From: Sodalis sp. dw_96
GTDB lineage: Bacteria > Pseudomonadota > Gammaproteobacteria > Enterobacterales > Enterobacteriaceae
Direction: 5' to 3'
Length of the DNA stretch: 64,000 nt
Assembly (NCBI RefSeq): GCF_018449575.1
Contig: NZ_JAAVUT010000001.1
Span: forward strand, 655,988 to 719,987
Part shown: positions 1-9,795 of the stretch, piece by piece
How positions within the stretch are numbered: position 1 is the first letter of the stretch
Layout: each line of letters starts with the position of its first letter
Notes under the pieces: generated by a model
Database searches by the model: none
Told to the model about the DNA's origin: nothing
What the model saw: the letters and a program-made list of their open reading frames with translations, nothing else
Position numbers and translations under genes: made by a program

Positions 1-786
1 ATCGAGTCCATTGAGCACCACTGTTTTGTTCGGGGATACACCCTGGTACTGTGCAATTCCCATAACGATCTGACTAAACAGAGTGCCTATTTGGCGATGC
101 TGGCGCAAAAACGCGTGGACGGTTTGCTGGTGATGTGCGCCGAATATCCCGAACCCTTGCTGAACATGCTGGAAGAATATCGCCATATCCCCATGGCGGT
201 AATGGATTGGGGCGAGGCCCGCCGGGATTTCACCGATACCATTATCGACAATGCCTTTGCCGGTGGCTACATGGCGACCCGCTATCTTATTTCGCGCGGG
301 CATCGCGATATCGGCGCCATACCCGGTCAGCTGGCGCGCAACACCGGTGGCGGCCGACATCGCGGCTACCTGCATGCCCTGGAGGAGGCCGGCATAGCCA
401 TACCTCATCAATGGATTGTTCAGGGAGATTTCGAACCGGAATCCGGTTACCAGGCCATGAAACTCATTCTGTCCCGTCCGCAAAGACCTACGGCGGTGTT
501 TTGCGGCGGCGATGTCATGGCCATGGGGGCAATGTGCGCCATTGATGAAATGGGCATGAAGGTACCCGATGATATTTCAATTATCGGTTATGATAATATT
601 CGCAATTCGTGCTTTTTTACCCCGGCATTAACCACCGTTCATCAGCCCAAGGAAGAGCTGGGTGAGGCCGCGTTAACAATGCTGCTGGACCGTATCATAA
701 GCAAACGGGAAAATGCCAGGATTATTGAAGTGCACCCCTCATTGATAGAACGCCGTTCGGTGGCCGACGGCCCATTTCACTCCTGA
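1..786 (+). CDS. purR: Purine repressor PurR, C-terminal part (5' end outside window)
   Basis: LacI-family repressor that binds DNA when loaded with hypoxanthine or guanine and shuts down purine synthesis genes. The frame is open from base 1, so the N-terminal helix-turn-helix and hinge lie before the window. The visible 261 residues are the periplasmic-binding-protein-like ligand and dimerisation domain. Near-verbatim PurR stretches are present ([16 protein letters not shown] start, [48 protein letters not shown]) and the C-terminus ends [12 protein letters not shown] as in E. coli. It is followed by cfa on the same strand, the E. coli order. Identity is secure; only the start is unseen. Confidence 0.96.
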   Translation: MESIEHHCFVRGYTLVLCNSHNDLTKQSAYLAMLAQKRVDGLLVMCAEYPEPLLNMLEEYRHIPMAVMDWGEARRDFTDTIIDNAFAGGYMATRYLISRGHRDIGAIPGQLARNTGGGRHRGYLHALEEAGIAIPHQWIVQGDFEPESGYQAMKLILSRPQRPTAVFCGGDVMAMGAMCAIDEMGMKVPDDISIIGYDNIRNSCFFTPALTTVHQPKEELGEAALTMLLDRIISKRENARIIEVHPSLIERRSVADGPFHS

Positions 787-1211
787 TAGGCGGCGCAAAG
801 CCCTGCTCTCCCTTTTAAGCGCGGCGTCCCGTGGAGTGTAATAATATATTTCAAACCGCCAAATCTGCCTGTTGGGTTATTGTTTCAGTAGGAAATCATT
901 AACTTATCTCTTAAATACATTATCCTGTTAGCTATTGTCTAATCGGGAATGCAGGCTTATACTCAATATCGTTAACAAATATAACGAGTTGTCTAATAAT
1001 TTTGCTTTAAAGAATGTCGTGTTTACAACATGGTATCATCCTTTTTATTAAGCGCCCGGCTAACAACCAGTCTTTAGGTGTTTTTTATATTCCTCTGTTT
1101 ATTGTGGTACATCCGACACCACGGATACCCGTGGATGCTAATAAAAGCCCGCAGGTATAAGCTAAGCTTTTCCTGACGGGGTTGTAACAGAAGAAAGGTG
1201 ATGGAGAAGCT
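787..1211. other. Intergenic region purR-cfa, probable long cfa leader
   Basis: These 425 bases are A+T-rich and carry no convincing gene. In E. coli cfa has a distal promoter with a long untranslated leader that is a target of small RNAs such as RydC. A similar arrangement would fit here, but I could not assign a promoter or an sRNA target by eye. A purine-rich stretch just before base 1212 supplies the cfa ribosome binding site. Confidence 0.5.
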
Positions 1212-2363
1212 ATGAGTTCCTCGTGTGTTGAAGACCTGAGCTTTCATGATAATGCTTGGTATCGAATCATCCATGAAATGCTTGCTGAGGCAGGTGTAAA
1301 GATCAACGGCGCAAGGCCGTTTGATATTCATGTCAAGAACCCGGAATTTTTTAAGCGTGTGCTGGAGGACGGGTCATTGGGTTTGGGTGAAAGTTACATG
1401 GACGGCTGGTGGGAATGCGAGCGACTGGATATCTTTTTTCAGCGTGTCTTAAGAGCCGGTTTGGAAAATAAACTTCCCCGTCATTTCAAGGATATTTTGC
1501 GGGTTGCCGCCGCGCGTGTTATGAATCTTCAATCCAAAAAGCGGGCTTGGATCGTCGGTAAAGAGCATTATGATCTCGGTAATGACTTGTTCAGTCTGAT
1601 GCTTGACCCCTTTATGCAGTATTCCTGCGGCTACTGGAAACAGGCCAACACCCTGGAAGAAGCGCAGCAGGATAAGCTCAGGATGATCTGTGAAAAGCTG
1701 CAGTTGCGTCCGGGCATGACGTTGCTGGATGTCGGCTGCGGTTGGGGTGGGCTCGCCGCCTATGCGGCCAAGAACTACAATGTATCAGTACAGGGCGTCA
1801 CCATTTCCGCCGAACAGCAGAAATTGGCGCAGGAACGTTGTGAAGGTTTGGACGTCACTATCTCGTTGCAAGATTACCGTGACCTTAATGTGCAATTCGA
1901 CCGTATCGTTTCAGTCGGCATGTTTGAACACGTCGGCCCGAAAAATTACGCCACGTATTTCGAGGTTATTGACCGCAATCTAAAACGCGACGGATTGTTC
2001 CTGCTGCATACCATCGGTTCCAATCAAACCGATATGAATGTGGATCCCTGGATCGATAAGTATATATTCCCTAACGGGTGCCTCCCTTCCGTGCAGCATA
2101 TTGCCCGGGCCAGTGAAAAGCATTTTGTTATGGAAGACTGGCATAATTTCGGTACCGATTATGACAAAACGCTAATGGCGTGGTATGAGCGTTTTATTGC
2201 CGCCTGGCCGTCATTGTCGGGAAATTATTCTGACCGTTTTTACCGCATGTTCTGTTATTACCTGAATGCCTGTGCCGGTGCTTTCCGCGCCCGGAACATT
2301 CATTTGTGGCAAGTCTTGTTCAGCCCGCAAGGGGTTGAAGGCGGAATTCGCGTACCCCGTTAG
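1212..2363 (+). CDS. cfa: Cyclopropane-fatty-acyl-phospholipid synthase
   Basis: Transfers a methylene group from S-adenosylmethionine to the cis double bond of unsaturated acyl chains in membrane phospholipids, mainly on entry into stationary phase. The product is 383 aa (E. coli 382). The N-terminal lipid-binding part contains SLGLGESYMDGWWECE. The SAM-binding motif LDVGCGWGG is near residue 175, followed by VTISAEQQ, VGMFEHVGPKNY and the C-terminal YYLNACAGAFRAR signature. The ATG at 1212 is preceded by a purine-rich site and matches the family N-terminus MSSSC. It is convergent with ribE; a strong hairpin separates the two genes. Confidence 0.98.
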   Translation: MSSSCVEDLSFHDNAWYRIIHEMLAEAGVKINGARPFDIHVKNPEFFKRVLEDGSLGLGESYMDGWWECERLDIFFQRVLRAGLENKLPRHFKDILRVAAARVMNLQSKKRAWIVGKEHYDLGNDLFSLMLDPFMQYSCGYWKQANTLEEAQQDKLRMICEKLQLRPGMTLLDVGCGWGGLAAYAAKNYNVSVQGVTISAEQQKLAQERCEGLDVTISLQDYRDLNVQFDRIVSVGMFEHVGPKNYATYFEVIDRNLKRDGLFLLHTIGSNQTDMNVDPWIDKYIFPNGCLPSVQHIARASEKHFVMEDWHNFGTDYDKTLMAWYERFIAAWPSLSGNYSDRFYRMFCYYLNACAGAFRARNIHLWQVLFSPQGVEGGIRVPR

Positions 2364-2400
2364 TCATTTATTTTCCGACCATGGTAATGAATATTATCAA

Positions 2401-2431
2401 GGACATTTTGCCCGCTCTGGGCAAAATGTCC
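2401..2431. terminator. Bidirectional hairpin between cfa and ribE
   Basis: A perfect 13-bp inverted repeat (GGACATTTTGCCC and its complement) with a 5-nt loop (GCTCT) lies between the convergent ends of cfa and ribE. It has no long T-run, but its position and perfect stem fit a shared bidirectional terminator. Confidence 0.65.
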
Positions 2432-2453
2432 TACCCCTCCAGACGTATCGACA

Positions 2454-3080
2454 TCAATGAGCAAGAAGGTTTGTGTCACGCTGAGCCAACACGCGCTCAA
2501 CCGTATCAACCACGGCCTGGGTTTGCGGATCGATTTCAATGTTGACCCGTTGCCCTTGCAGCTTCTCGCCAAGCGTGGTCCTGGTGAGGGTTTCCGGAAT
2601 CAAATGCACGCAAAATTTATTAGCGGCTATCTCGCCGATGGTCAGGCTGATGCCGTCAATACCGATATAGCCTTTATACAGCACATATTTCATCAGTTCC
2701 GCGGGCATTTGGAACCAAATCTGCCGGTTATTTTCCGAGGTGATAATGTTGACTATCTCGGCGCTGCAAATAATATGCCCGGACATGACATGACCGCCAA
2801 TCTCGGCGTTGAACGTGGCGGCACGCTCTACGTTCACCTTATCGCCGACCCGCAGCTCCCCAAGATTGGTGATGAGCAGCGTTTCTTCCATTAGGTCGAA
2901 GCTCGCCACATCTCCCTTTATCGCGCTGACCGTCAGGCAACAGCCATTGTGCGCCACCGATGCGCCGGTCTCCAGCCCGTCCAGCAGCGCCGGCGGCAGT
3001 TTTATGAAGTGCGTGCGAAAGTTGGTTTTTTCATCAATTTCCACCACTGACGCGGTGCCCTGAACAATACCCGTAAACAT
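2454..3080 (-). CDS. ribE: Riboflavin synthase, alpha subunit
   Basis: Catalyses dismutation of two 6,7-dimethyl-8-ribityllumazine molecules to riboflavin, the last step of the pathway (called ribC in E. coli K-12). The protein is 208 aa with the typical internal duplication of two lumazine-binding barrels. The N-terminus MFTGIVQG is the family hallmark. [30 protein letters not shown] and VNIEIDP are visible. An in-frame ATG lies 18 codons upstream, but 3080 is chosen because all family members begin MFTGI and an AAGAGGT site precedes it. The C-terminus is a few residues shorter than in E. coli. Confidence 0.97.
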   Translation of the reverse strand: MFTGIVQGTASVVEIDEKTNFRTHFIKLPPALLDGLETGASVAHNGCCLTVSAIKGDVASFDLMEETLLITNLGELRVGDKVNVERAATFNAEIGGHVMSGHIICSAEIVNIITSENNRQIWFQMPAELMKYVLYKGYIGIDGISLTIGEIAANKFCVHLIPETLTRTTLGEKLQGQRVNIEIDPQTQAVVDTVERVLAQRDTNLLAH

Positions 3081-3436
3081 GGACTTGACCTCTTTTAACG
3101 AGACCCAAAAACGATTGGGATCATATTGCCCCAATTTTGCGGGAAAACCAAATGCCCGCCCGCCGCGGTGGCGGTATGCACTGAAAATGTGCTTTGTGCA
3201 CTGGTATTAGGCAGGGAATGCATTACACTATCCTCCAAAAGTAATGCTGCAAAAGTCGTGCTCCACACGCATTGTCGCACGTGTATTGTCACTCTTACTG
3301 TCACAGGTATCGCCGCCCTTATTGCCGCCCGTTTCGCCGCAAGAATTGCCAGACGCATTGCCGCATAAATTGATTAATAATCATTTATTTATCTGCATAT
3401 TGTTTAATTTTAATCCGTAACTATATAGGTGCCTGC
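3081..3436. other. Divergent promoter region ribE / mdtK
   Basis: This 356-base spacer separates two divergent genes and must hold both promoters. A stretch around 3300-3365 is a run of short GCCGC/GCAA-type repeats that keeps open frames on both strands, but nothing suggests translation. I see no recognisable riboswitch. Confidence 0.45.
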
Positions 3437-4810
3437 GTGCAGAAGTATTTCCTCGAAGCGCGTACATTATTATCTCTGGCTATACCAGTTATTATCGCCC
3501 AAATCGCTCAAACCGCGATGGGGGTGGTGGATACGGTGATGTCCGGTTCGGTGAGCGCCACCGATATGGCCGCCGTTGCCGTCGGAACCTCCATCTGGCT
3601 GCCCACCATTTTATTCGGCCATGGATTGATCATGGCGCTGACGCCGGTCATTGCCCAATTAAACGGTTCCGGCCGGCGCGATCGCATCGCGTTTCAAGTG
3701 CGCCAAGGTTTTTGGCTGGCCTTGTCCGTCTCGCTGTTGATCATGTTCCTGCTGTACCATGCCGGCTTTGTCATCGGCAGGATGCATCATGTGGACCCCG
3801 CCCTGGCGCAGAAAGCCGTCGCTTACCTGCAATTTCTGTTGTACGGGGCGCCGGGGTATCTTTTTTTCCAGGTACTGCGCGGCCAATGCGAAGGTTTGGC
3901 CAAAACCAAGCCGGGCATGGTGATTGGTTTTCTCGGCTTGGCGACAAACATTCCCGTCAATTATGTGTTTATCTACGGCAAGCTGGGTATGCCGGCGCTG
4001 GGAGGCGTGGGTTGCGGCATCGCCACGGCGTCGGTGTACTGGATCATGTTCGGGGTAATGTGGATTTATGTCCGCCGGGCCGGCACCTTCAAGGATTTTC
4101 GTCCCGCCATGGCCGTCGTGAAGCCGCACTGGCCTACCCTGCGACGTTTATGCGCGCTGGGATTGCCGGTGGCATCTTCGCTCTTTTTCGAGGTAACGCT
4201 GTTTGCCGTGGTGGCCTTGCTGGTGACGCCGCTGGGCATCGTGTCAGTGGCCGGTCATCAAATCGCCCTGAACTTCAGCGCGTTGATGTTTGTCCTGCCC
4301 TTGTCCATCGGCGTGGCGGCCACGATCCGCATCGGCTTTCGGTTGGGTGAAAACAAGGTGGATGAGGCACGGGTCGCCGCCTGGACCAGCCTGGGAGCCG
4401 GGGTGATGCTGGCCTGCGTGACGGCAATATTGACCTTCCTGTTCCGGGTGCATATCGCCACCTGGTATAACGATACCCCGGCGGTGGTGAACATGGCGGC
4501 CCACCTGATGTCGCTGGCGGCGCTCTATCAGATTTCCGATTCCATCCAGGTGATTGGCAACGGCATTCTGCGCGGTTATAAAGATACCCGCTCGATATTC
4601 TTTATCACCTTTACCGCTTATTGGCTGTTGGGCCTGCCCTGCGGTTATATTTTGGCCCTGACGGATTATGCGGTCCCCGCCATGGGCCCCAGCGGTTTCT
4701 GGATAGGTTTTATTATCGGTTTGACCTCGGCGGCAATCATGATGTCAATGCGCATACGCTGGTTGCAACGGCAGCCGCCGTTACAGATTCTTCACCGGGC
4801 GGCTCGCTGA
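3437..4810 (+). CDS. mdtK: MATE-family multidrug efflux protein MdtK (NorM)
   Basis: Inner-membrane MATE transporter that expels fluoroquinolones and cationic drugs using a Na+ or H+ gradient. The product is 457 aa (E. coli 457) with twelve hydrophobic segments. Conserved blocks include [76 protein letters not shown] and [18 protein letters not shown]. The start codon is GTG at 3437, which aligns exactly with MQKY of the E. coli protein. Neighbours match E. coli except that ydhQ is absent between this gene and the tRNAs. Confidence 0.97.
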   Translation: MQKYFLEARTLLSLAIPVIIAQIAQTAMGVVDTVMSGSVSATDMAAVAVGTSIWLPTILFGHGLIMALTPVIAQLNGSGRRDRIAFQVRQGFWLALSVSLLIMFLLYHAGFVIGRMHHVDPALAQKAVAYLQFLLYGAPGYLFFQVLRGQCEGLAKTKPGMVIGFLGLATNIPVNYVFIYGKLGMPALGGVGCGIATASVYWIMFGVMWIYVRRAGTFKDFRPAMAVVKPHWPTLRRLCALGLPVASSLFFEVTLFAVVALLVTPLGIVSVAGHQIALNFSALMFVLPLSIGVAATIRIGFRLGENKVDEARVAAWTSLGAGVMLACVTAILTFLFRVHIATWYNDTPAVVNMAAHLMSLAALYQISDSIQVIGNGILRGYKDTRSIFFITFTAYWLLGLPCGYILALTDYAVPAMGPSGFWIGFIIGLTSAAIMMSMRIRWLQRQPPLQILHRAAR

Positions 4811-4885
4811 TAACACCGTCGGCAAACAGGGCCGGCGCGGCCAAAAAACCGACGTCCTGCACATTACGTCGGCAATTGAATTGTT

Positions 4886-4913
4886 AAGGGGGGAAAAAAC
4901 GGTTTTTCCCCTT
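4886..4913. terminator. Hairpin downstream of mdtK
   Basis: A near-perfect inverted repeat with GGGGAAAAA and TTTTTCCCC arms around ACGG lies 75 bases after the mdtK stop. There is no T-run after the stem on the + strand, so it is a probable rather than certain terminator. It touches the -35 box of the tRNA promoter. Confidence 0.45.
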
Positions 4914-4940
4914 GCAAGGGTTGATAATGCCCGTTAATAT
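4912..4940 (+). promoter_or_regulatory. Promoter of the tRNA-Val pair
   Basis: TTGCAA (4912-4917) and TAATAT (4935-4940) are separated by 17 bases and followed by a G+C-rich discriminator, TCGTCCCGC. This is the layout of stringently controlled stable-RNA promoters, and it lies 36 bases before the first tRNA. Confidence 0.6.
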
Positions 4941-4976
4941 TCGTCCCGCTGTCAGGTTGGCAGCGTTGTTCGATAT

Positions 4977-5053
4977 GCGTTCTTAGCTCAGTTGGTTAGA
5001 GCACCACCTTGACATGGTGGGGGTCGATGGTTCGAGTCCATTAGAACGCACCA
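4977..5053 (+). tRNA. valV: tRNA-Val (GAC)
   Basis: A 77-nt cloverleaf: acceptor GCGTTCT pairs with AGAACGC, D-arm AGCTCAGTTGGTTAGAGC, anticodon stem CCACC/GGTGG with loop TTGACAT (anticodon GAC), T-loop GGTTCGAGTCC, and encoded CCA. It matches E. coli valV in sequence and in context (after mdtK, before pykF). Confidence 0.97.
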
Positions 5054-5061
5054 TTTTTTGT

Positions 5062-5138
5062 GCGTCCGTAGCTCAGCTGGTTAGAGCACCACCTTGACAT
5101 GGTGGGGGTCGGTGGTTCGAGTCCACTCGGACGCACCA
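5062..5138 (+). tRNA. valW: tRNA-Val (GAC), second copy
   Basis: A 77-nt tRNA starting 8 bases after the first. Acceptor GCGTCCG pairs with CGGACGC, the anticodon stem and GAC anticodon are the same, and CCA is encoded. Acceptor-stem changes against copy one are compensated on both arms. It is probably cotranscribed with copy one, as valV-valW in E. coli. Confidence 0.97.
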
Positions 5139-5626
5139 TATCGTTTTCCCTTTTTATCTGAATCCCCCCTTCGTTGTGATGCTTCATCAAGCCGCCTGTA
5201 GCGGTCTTTTAATATATCTGTAACATAGCTCACAGCGATAAGAGTTAATTCCTTAGTACATATGTACAAGAGTTGATAACAAAAATTTGCATATCTGCCA
5301 AAAAAATCGCTTTTTAACGTCTAAAGCATTATTTGTGCTGTTTTTATCTTGTGTCCGCCGCTTCAATAACTATAATACGAAACGTTATTTCAATTGAATG
5401 GTTTCAGCCGATTGAATTGTCGAATACTAATTAAAATAGTCTTTCCTGTTAAACGACGGCCTGATTACCGGACGGCTTGTTTACATTTTTTTCATCTCTT
5501 TCTCACTTTTGTCACCTATCCTTGAACGTAGGGAACAGGCTCGTCGAGCTGCATATTTTTCGTCGTCGATACTCACCGGCGATACACCAGATTTATCATC
5601 CATCACAACTTGCAGATACCATTGTT
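5139..5626. other. Intergenic region tRNA-Val - pykF
   Basis: 488 bases, A+T-rich, holding the pykF promoter region and the Cra site at 5394-5409. The frame of pykF is open upstream to 5477, but those 50 codons do not resemble any pyruvate kinase and are probably leader. No other gene is visible. Confidence 0.55.
5394..5409 (+). promoter_or_regulatory. Cra (FruR) operator upstream of pykF
   Basis: TTGAATGGTTTCAGCC, whose complement reads GGCTGAAACCATTCAA, closely fits the Cra consensus GCTGAAACGNTTCA. Cra represses pykF in E. coli from a nearly identical site, so glycolytic control is probably conserved. Confidence 0.75.
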
Positions 5627-7039
5627 ATGAAAAAGACAAAAATTGTTTGTACCATAGGCCCGAAATCTGAATCCGTAGAGATGCTGACCAAACTGCTGGA
5701 CGCCGGCATGAACGTTATGCGTCTGAATTTTTCCCACGGCGACTATGAAGAACATGGTCAACGTATCAAGAATCTGCGCTCCATTGTGCAAAACACCGGT
5801 AAGAAAGCGGCTATCCTGCTGGATACCAAAGGGCCGGAAATCCGTACAATGAAACTGGAAAACGGCAGCGACATCTCGTTGGTGGCCGGCCAGAGCTTTA
5901 CCTTTACCACCGATCAAAGCGTTATCGGCAACAAGGAACGCGTTGCGGTTACCTACACCGGTTTCCCGCAGGATTTGTCCGTCGGCAACACCGTTTTGGT
6001 AGATGACGGTTTGCTGGGCATGGTTGTGACCGGAAAGACCGATACCACCGTGGTGTGCAAGGTTCTGAACAACGGCGATCTGGGTGAAAACAAAGGGGTT
6101 AACCTGCCGGGCGTTTCCATTGCTCTGCCGGCCCTGGCGGAAAAAGACAAACGCGATCTTATTTTTGGCTGCGAACAAGGCGTCGATTTCATCGCCGCGT
6201 CGTTTATCCGTAAACGCTCCGATGTACTGGAAATCCGCGAACACCTGAAACAGCATGGCGGCGAACATATCCAAATCATCTCGAAAATTGAAAATCAGGA
6301 AGGCCTGAACAATTTCGACGAAATCCTGGAAGCCTCCGACGGTATCATGGTGGCCCGTGGCGACCTGGGTGTGGAAATCCCGGTGGAAGAAGTGATTTTC
6401 GCCCAGAAGATGATGATCGAAAAATGTAATCAATCCCGTAAAGTGGTGATTACCGCTACCCAGATGCTCGACTCCATGATTAAAAACCCCCGCCCAACCC
6501 GCGCTGAAGCCGGCGACGTGGCGAACGCCATCATCGACGGCACCGATGCGGTCATGCTGTCCGGCGAAAGCGCCAAGGGTAAATATCCCCATGAAGCCGT
6601 CAGCATCATGGCCACCATTTGCGATCGTACCGACCGCGTGATGCCCAGCCGTATCGAAAGCATCAACGACAGTCGCAGACTTCGCATCACCGAGGCGGTT
6701 TGCCGCGGTGCCGTGGAAACCGCGGAAAAATTGGAAGCTCCGCTGATTGTGGTAGCCACCGAAGGCGGTAAATCCGCCAAAGCGGTGCGTAAATATTTCC
6801 CGAAAGCCGAGATCCTGGCGCTGACCACCAACGAGATCACCGCCCGTCAACTACTGTTGACCAAAGGCGTTACCTGCCAGTTGGTGGATAAAATCGCTTC
6901 AACCGATGATTTTTACCGTATCGGCAAGACGATGGCCGTGGAATGCGGCTTGGCACGCAAAGGCGACATCATTGTAATGGTGTCCGGTGCCCTGGTGCCG
7001 AGCGGCACCACCAATACCGCTTCCGTTCATCAGTTATAA
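5627..7039 (+). CDS. pykF: Pyruvate kinase I
   Basis: Converts phosphoenolpyruvate and ADP to pyruvate and ATP; the type I enzyme is activated by fructose-1,6-bisphosphate. The product is 470 aa, the same length as E. coli PykF. Visible are [14 protein letters not shown], the active-site signature [12 protein letters not shown] around residue 220, [25 protein letters not shown] and [12 protein letters not shown], with the effector-binding C-terminal domain ending [12 protein letters not shown]. The frame is open further upstream, but 5627 is the start that matches the family. It is followed at once by a strong terminator. Confidence 0.98.
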   Translation: MKKTKIVCTIGPKSESVEMLTKLLDAGMNVMRLNFSHGDYEEHGQRIKNLRSIVQNTGKKAAILLDTKGPEIRTMKLENGSDISLVAGQSFTFTTDQSVIGNKERVAVTYTGFPQDLSVGNTVLVDDGLLGMVVTGKTDTTVVCKVLNNGDLGENKGVNLPGVSIALPALAEKDKRDLIFGCEQGVDFIAASFIRKRSDVLEIREHLKQHGGEHIQIISKIENQEGLNNFDEILEASDGIMVARGDLGVEIPVEEVIFAQKMMIEKCNQSRKVVITATQMLDSMIKNPRPTRAEAGDVANAIIDGTDAVMLSGESAKGKYPHEAVSIMATICDRTDRVMPSRIESINDSRRLRITEAVCRGAVETAEKLEAPLIVVATEGGKSAKAVRKYFPKAEILALTTNEITARQLLLTKGVTCQLVDKIASTDDFYRIGKTMAVECGLARKGDIIVMVSGALVPSGTTNTASVHQL

Positions 7040-7056
7040 GCTCTATGCTTAAACAG

Positions 7057-7086
7057 AGCCCCCGCTTGCCGGGGGCTTTTTTTTTT
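7057..7086 (+). terminator. Rho-independent terminator of pykF
   Basis: AGCCCCCG / CGGGGGCT stem, 5-nt loop and a nine-T tail starting 18 bases after the pykF stop. Confidence 0.93.
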
Positions 7087-7403
7087 ACCGATCGGTCCCG
7101 GTGCCGGAATTTCAAGAGCCGTGGTTTGCCTCCGTCACCGCCCTTCGTTTCCCACCGGTATGAACCATCGGTTTGCGCAACTGTTTGCCCGCCGTCTTAA
7201 TTTTGTTAATTCCAGCGAATTGCACCCGCTCCGGCAATAAAATCAACCCTCATAGCACAAATAAAATGATATTTTTATCGCCTATTTAATCAGAGTTATC
7301 TTATGGCAGGCAGATGATAGGGCTCTTTTTTTTAACGTCTCTGTAAAACAAGACGTTTCTTTGAGCATTCGATCGAAATTAAGCGTTTTACGAGTAAATT
7401 TAT

Positions 7404-7433
7404 TTCTCTTTCGAAAATAGTTTGTGTAATACT
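7404..7433 (+). promoter_or_regulatory. lpp promoter
   Basis: -10 element TAATACT (7427-7433) with TTCTCT (7404-7409) at 17-bp spacing. From about 7421 to the lpp start the sequence is almost base-for-base the E. coli lpp promoter and leader, including the AGAGGG ribosome binding site at 7464-7469. The bases before it (7087-7403) are A+T-rich and show no gene. Confidence 0.85.
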
Positions 7434-7465
7434 TGTAATGCTACATGGAGATTAACTCAATCTAG

Positions 7466-7714
<249 letters not shown>

Positions 7715-7731
7715 GAGTTGCCTTGTTTAGA

Positions 7732-7761
7732 AAATGGCGCACTCTGTGCGCCATTTTTTTT
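7732..7761 (+). terminator. Rho-independent terminator of lpp
   Basis: An 11-bp perfect stem (AAATGGCGCAC / GTGCGCCATTT) with a 3-nt loop and a T-run, 18 bases after the lpp stop. Confidence 0.92.
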
Positions 7762-8031
7762 GCACTGGTTTTCACCTCCCCGTTTATCGCCATGGCTCTC
7801 CCCTTCTATCGCTACGCCACAAGCCCTCTAATCCCTTCATGGCGCCTTTTAGTACGCCGCCTGACCCCAGCATGCCTTAGAATAATCTTAGTGGCTTAGG
7901 TTGCCGTTTATGGCGGTTAACATAACAGTCCCTTTTTTTGCCCATAACAACTTTTACAGAACATAGGGCAACTAACGGTGACCGGTGTCCAAAGCGCCAT
8001 CGCCACCGATGTGGCCGACGGCCGCGACCGG

Positions 8032-8218
8032 AGCTTAACGAGACGCCAAGGGCGCAGCGCTATCGGCCGAAACAAGCGTGACGCCAAGGAGGCGGAACTA
8101 ACGGCCAGAATCCAGCGTGACGCCAAGGAGGCGGGACTCTCGGCCGGAATCCAGCGGGACGCCAGTGAGACGGAACTAACGGCCGGAATCTAGCGGGACA
8201 CCAGTGAGGCGGGCGCGG
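8032..8218. repeat. 39-bp tandem repeat array at the 3' end of ldtE
   Basis: Three full units of 39 bp start at 8076, 8115 and 8154, each of the type GCGTGACGCCAAGGAGGCGG...GGCCGGAATCCA. A decayed unit lies on each side (from about 8032, and 8193-8218). Unit length is 13 codons and the array is in frame with ldtE. The ldtE stop (TAG, 8190-8192) falls exactly at a unit end where other units have TGG. The rest of the spacer 7762-8031 shows no gene. Confidence 0.85.
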
Positions 8219-9179
8219 GGCTATCCGCCGCAGGCAGGCTGTCCACGGCGATGCCGTTGGAGATCAATATCGGCATACCCGCCCGGCGTGCTATCGCTTC
8301 GCCGGCAACGGCTTTATCCGATGCTTTATCGTTAATAAACCTTTTCACCTTTGGCGTGATGGCGATAGGCATGGTCTGCGGATCATCCTTATCGTTGCGG
8401 GACAGAGGCTGATGGACTTCCATATAGCGTTTGCCGTCCGGTTCCACCGCCACCTTAATCGGGTCGTTCATCACCTGCACCCGGGTGCCGACGGGCACCT
8501 GCTCGAACAATGCCTGAATATCCTCGGGCCGCAACCGGATACATCCGGAGCTGACCCGCATGCCGATGCCGAAATTGGCGTTGGTGCCGTGGATGAGATA
8601 AGTACCCCCGCCCGCCGCAAGACGCAGGGCGAACAGTCCCATGGGGTTATCCGGGCCTGCCGGAAACACCGCAGGCAGCGTGATGCCCTGTTCCGCCAGA
8701 TAATGCCTGCGGATATTGGGGGTCGGCGTCCAGGTCGGATTGGTGATTTTCTTGACAATGGTGGTGGTCATTACCGGCGTAGTACGGCCTAACTGGCCGA
8801 TGCCTATGGGGTAAACGATCACGCTATTGCCCCCGGGGGGATAATAAAACAGCCTCAGCTCGGCAAGATTGATGACAATGCCTTTGCGGGGAGCATCCGG
8901 CAACAGCATTTGCGCCGGTATGGTGAGCTCGGTACCCGGCGTCGGCAGATAGGGATCGGTGCCCGGATTGGCCTCCAGCATTGCCAGTAAGCCTATTTTA
9001 TATTGCGCGGCAACCGCTTCCAGCGAACCGCCGTTATTGGCCACCGTGGCGACGGTATTCTCCCCGATAAGACGGCTGTTCGGCGGCGGCAGTGGATATT
9101 CAGTGGCGTCAGCGCCGCCGATAGCGCCCGCCAGGCAGACGGCCATGGCGAAACCGACAAGGGTTAAGGCTCGTTTCAT
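8190..9179 (-). CDS. ldtE: L,D-transpeptidase LdtE (YnhG)
   Basis: Periplasmic YkuD-family enzyme making 3-3 (meso-DAP to meso-DAP) peptidoglycan cross-links. It has 329 aa (E. coli 334). A signal peptide (MKRALTLVGFAMAVCLAGAIGGADA) is followed by a LysM-like segment (residues ~40-90: NTVATVANNGGSLEAVAAQYKI in parts) and the catalytic domain with HGTNANFGIG and SSGCIRL, where Cys is the nucleophile. The last residues (PAPASLVSR) are encoded by a fragment of the 39-bp repeat described separately. The start ATG matches the family. The 107-bp repeats lie upstream of the gene, between it and sufE. Confidence 0.95.
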   Translation of the reverse strand: MKRALTLVGFAMAVCLAGAIGGADATEYPLPPPNSRLIGENTVATVANNGGSLEAVAAQYKIGLLAMLEANPGTDPYLPTPGTELTIPAQMLLPDAPRKGIVINLAELRLFYYPPGGNSVIVYPIGIGQLGRTTPVMTTTIVKKITNPTWTPTPNIRRHYLAEQGITLPAVFPAGPDNPMGLFALRLAAGGGTYLIHGTNANFGIGMRVSSGCIRLRPEDIQALFEQVPVGTRVQVMNDPIKVAVEPDGKRYMEVHQPLSRNDKDDPQTMPIAITPKVKRFINDKASDKAVAGEAIARRAGMPILISNGIAVDSLPAADSPAPASLVSR

Positions 9180-9367
9180 AATTTCTCCCTACCTGTTTTT
9201 TATCATCAAATCCCGTGTCCCTGGCGCAATAGACTCAAACGGGCTGAGCGGTTTATCACCAATAGCAGCAGCTGGCCGTCCTCTGCAATAAGAATTCGCC
9301 GATATGAAAGGAATGTTGAACACCGGATGAACATGCCGATTGAGAGGATAGCGAGCTGGACCAAACG

Positions 9368-9793
9368 TGTTAAAGGGAGAGCGCGCCAATGAGATCGACG
9401 CGGGCGTGGTTTTTCCGCCCGCCCGAGCGCCTCATGGTACGCTAGGCCCGCTATCACCGATCGTGCAGCGAGCCTGTTAAAGGGAGAGCGCGCCAATGAG
9501 GTCGAAGCGGGCGTGGTTTTTCCGCCCGCCGGAGCGCCTCATGGCACGCTAGGCCCGCTATCACCTGACGTGCAACGAACCTGTTAAAGGGAGAGCGCGC
9601 CAATGAGGTCGAAGCGGGCGTGGTTTTTCCGCCCGCCGGAGCGCCTCATGGCACGCTAGGCCCGCTATCACACCGATCGTGCAGCGAGCCTGTTAAAGGG
9701 AGAGCGCGCCAATGAGGTCGAAGCGGGCGTGGTTTTTCCGCCCGCCCGAGCGCCTCATGGCACGCTAGGCCCGCTATCACCGATCGTGCAACG
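9368..9793. repeat. Four tandem copies of a ~107-bp hairpin-forming repeat
   Basis: Copies start at TGTTAAAGGGAGAGCGCGCC at 9368, 9475, 9582 and 9691 and are nearly identical. Each holds nested inverted repeats: GCGGGCG...CGCCCGC around TGGTTTTTC, and outside it GCCAATGAGG...CCTCATGGC. Each copy can therefore fold into one long hairpin. The array fills the space between sufE (upstream on the - strand) and ldtE. I do not recognise it as REP, ERIC or RU. Bases 9180-9367 before it show no gene. Confidence 0.9.
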
Positions 9794-9795
9794 GT

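Noticed and set aside
3126..3368. Overlapping frames on both strands between ribE and mdtK
   Set aside because: Produced by a short GCCGC-type repeat in a divergent promoter region; no start signals.
5477..5626. N-terminal extension of pykF by 50 codons
   Set aside because: No pyruvate kinase has it; the start at 5627 gives the exact family length of 470 aa.
5603..6850. 415-codon frame on the - strand across pykF
   Set aside because: Shadow of a strongly conserved pykF; no ribosome binding site and no family resemblance.
9368..9793. CRISPR array
   Set aside because: The four ~107-bp units are adjacent and nearly identical throughout, with no unique spacers and no cas genes nearby.
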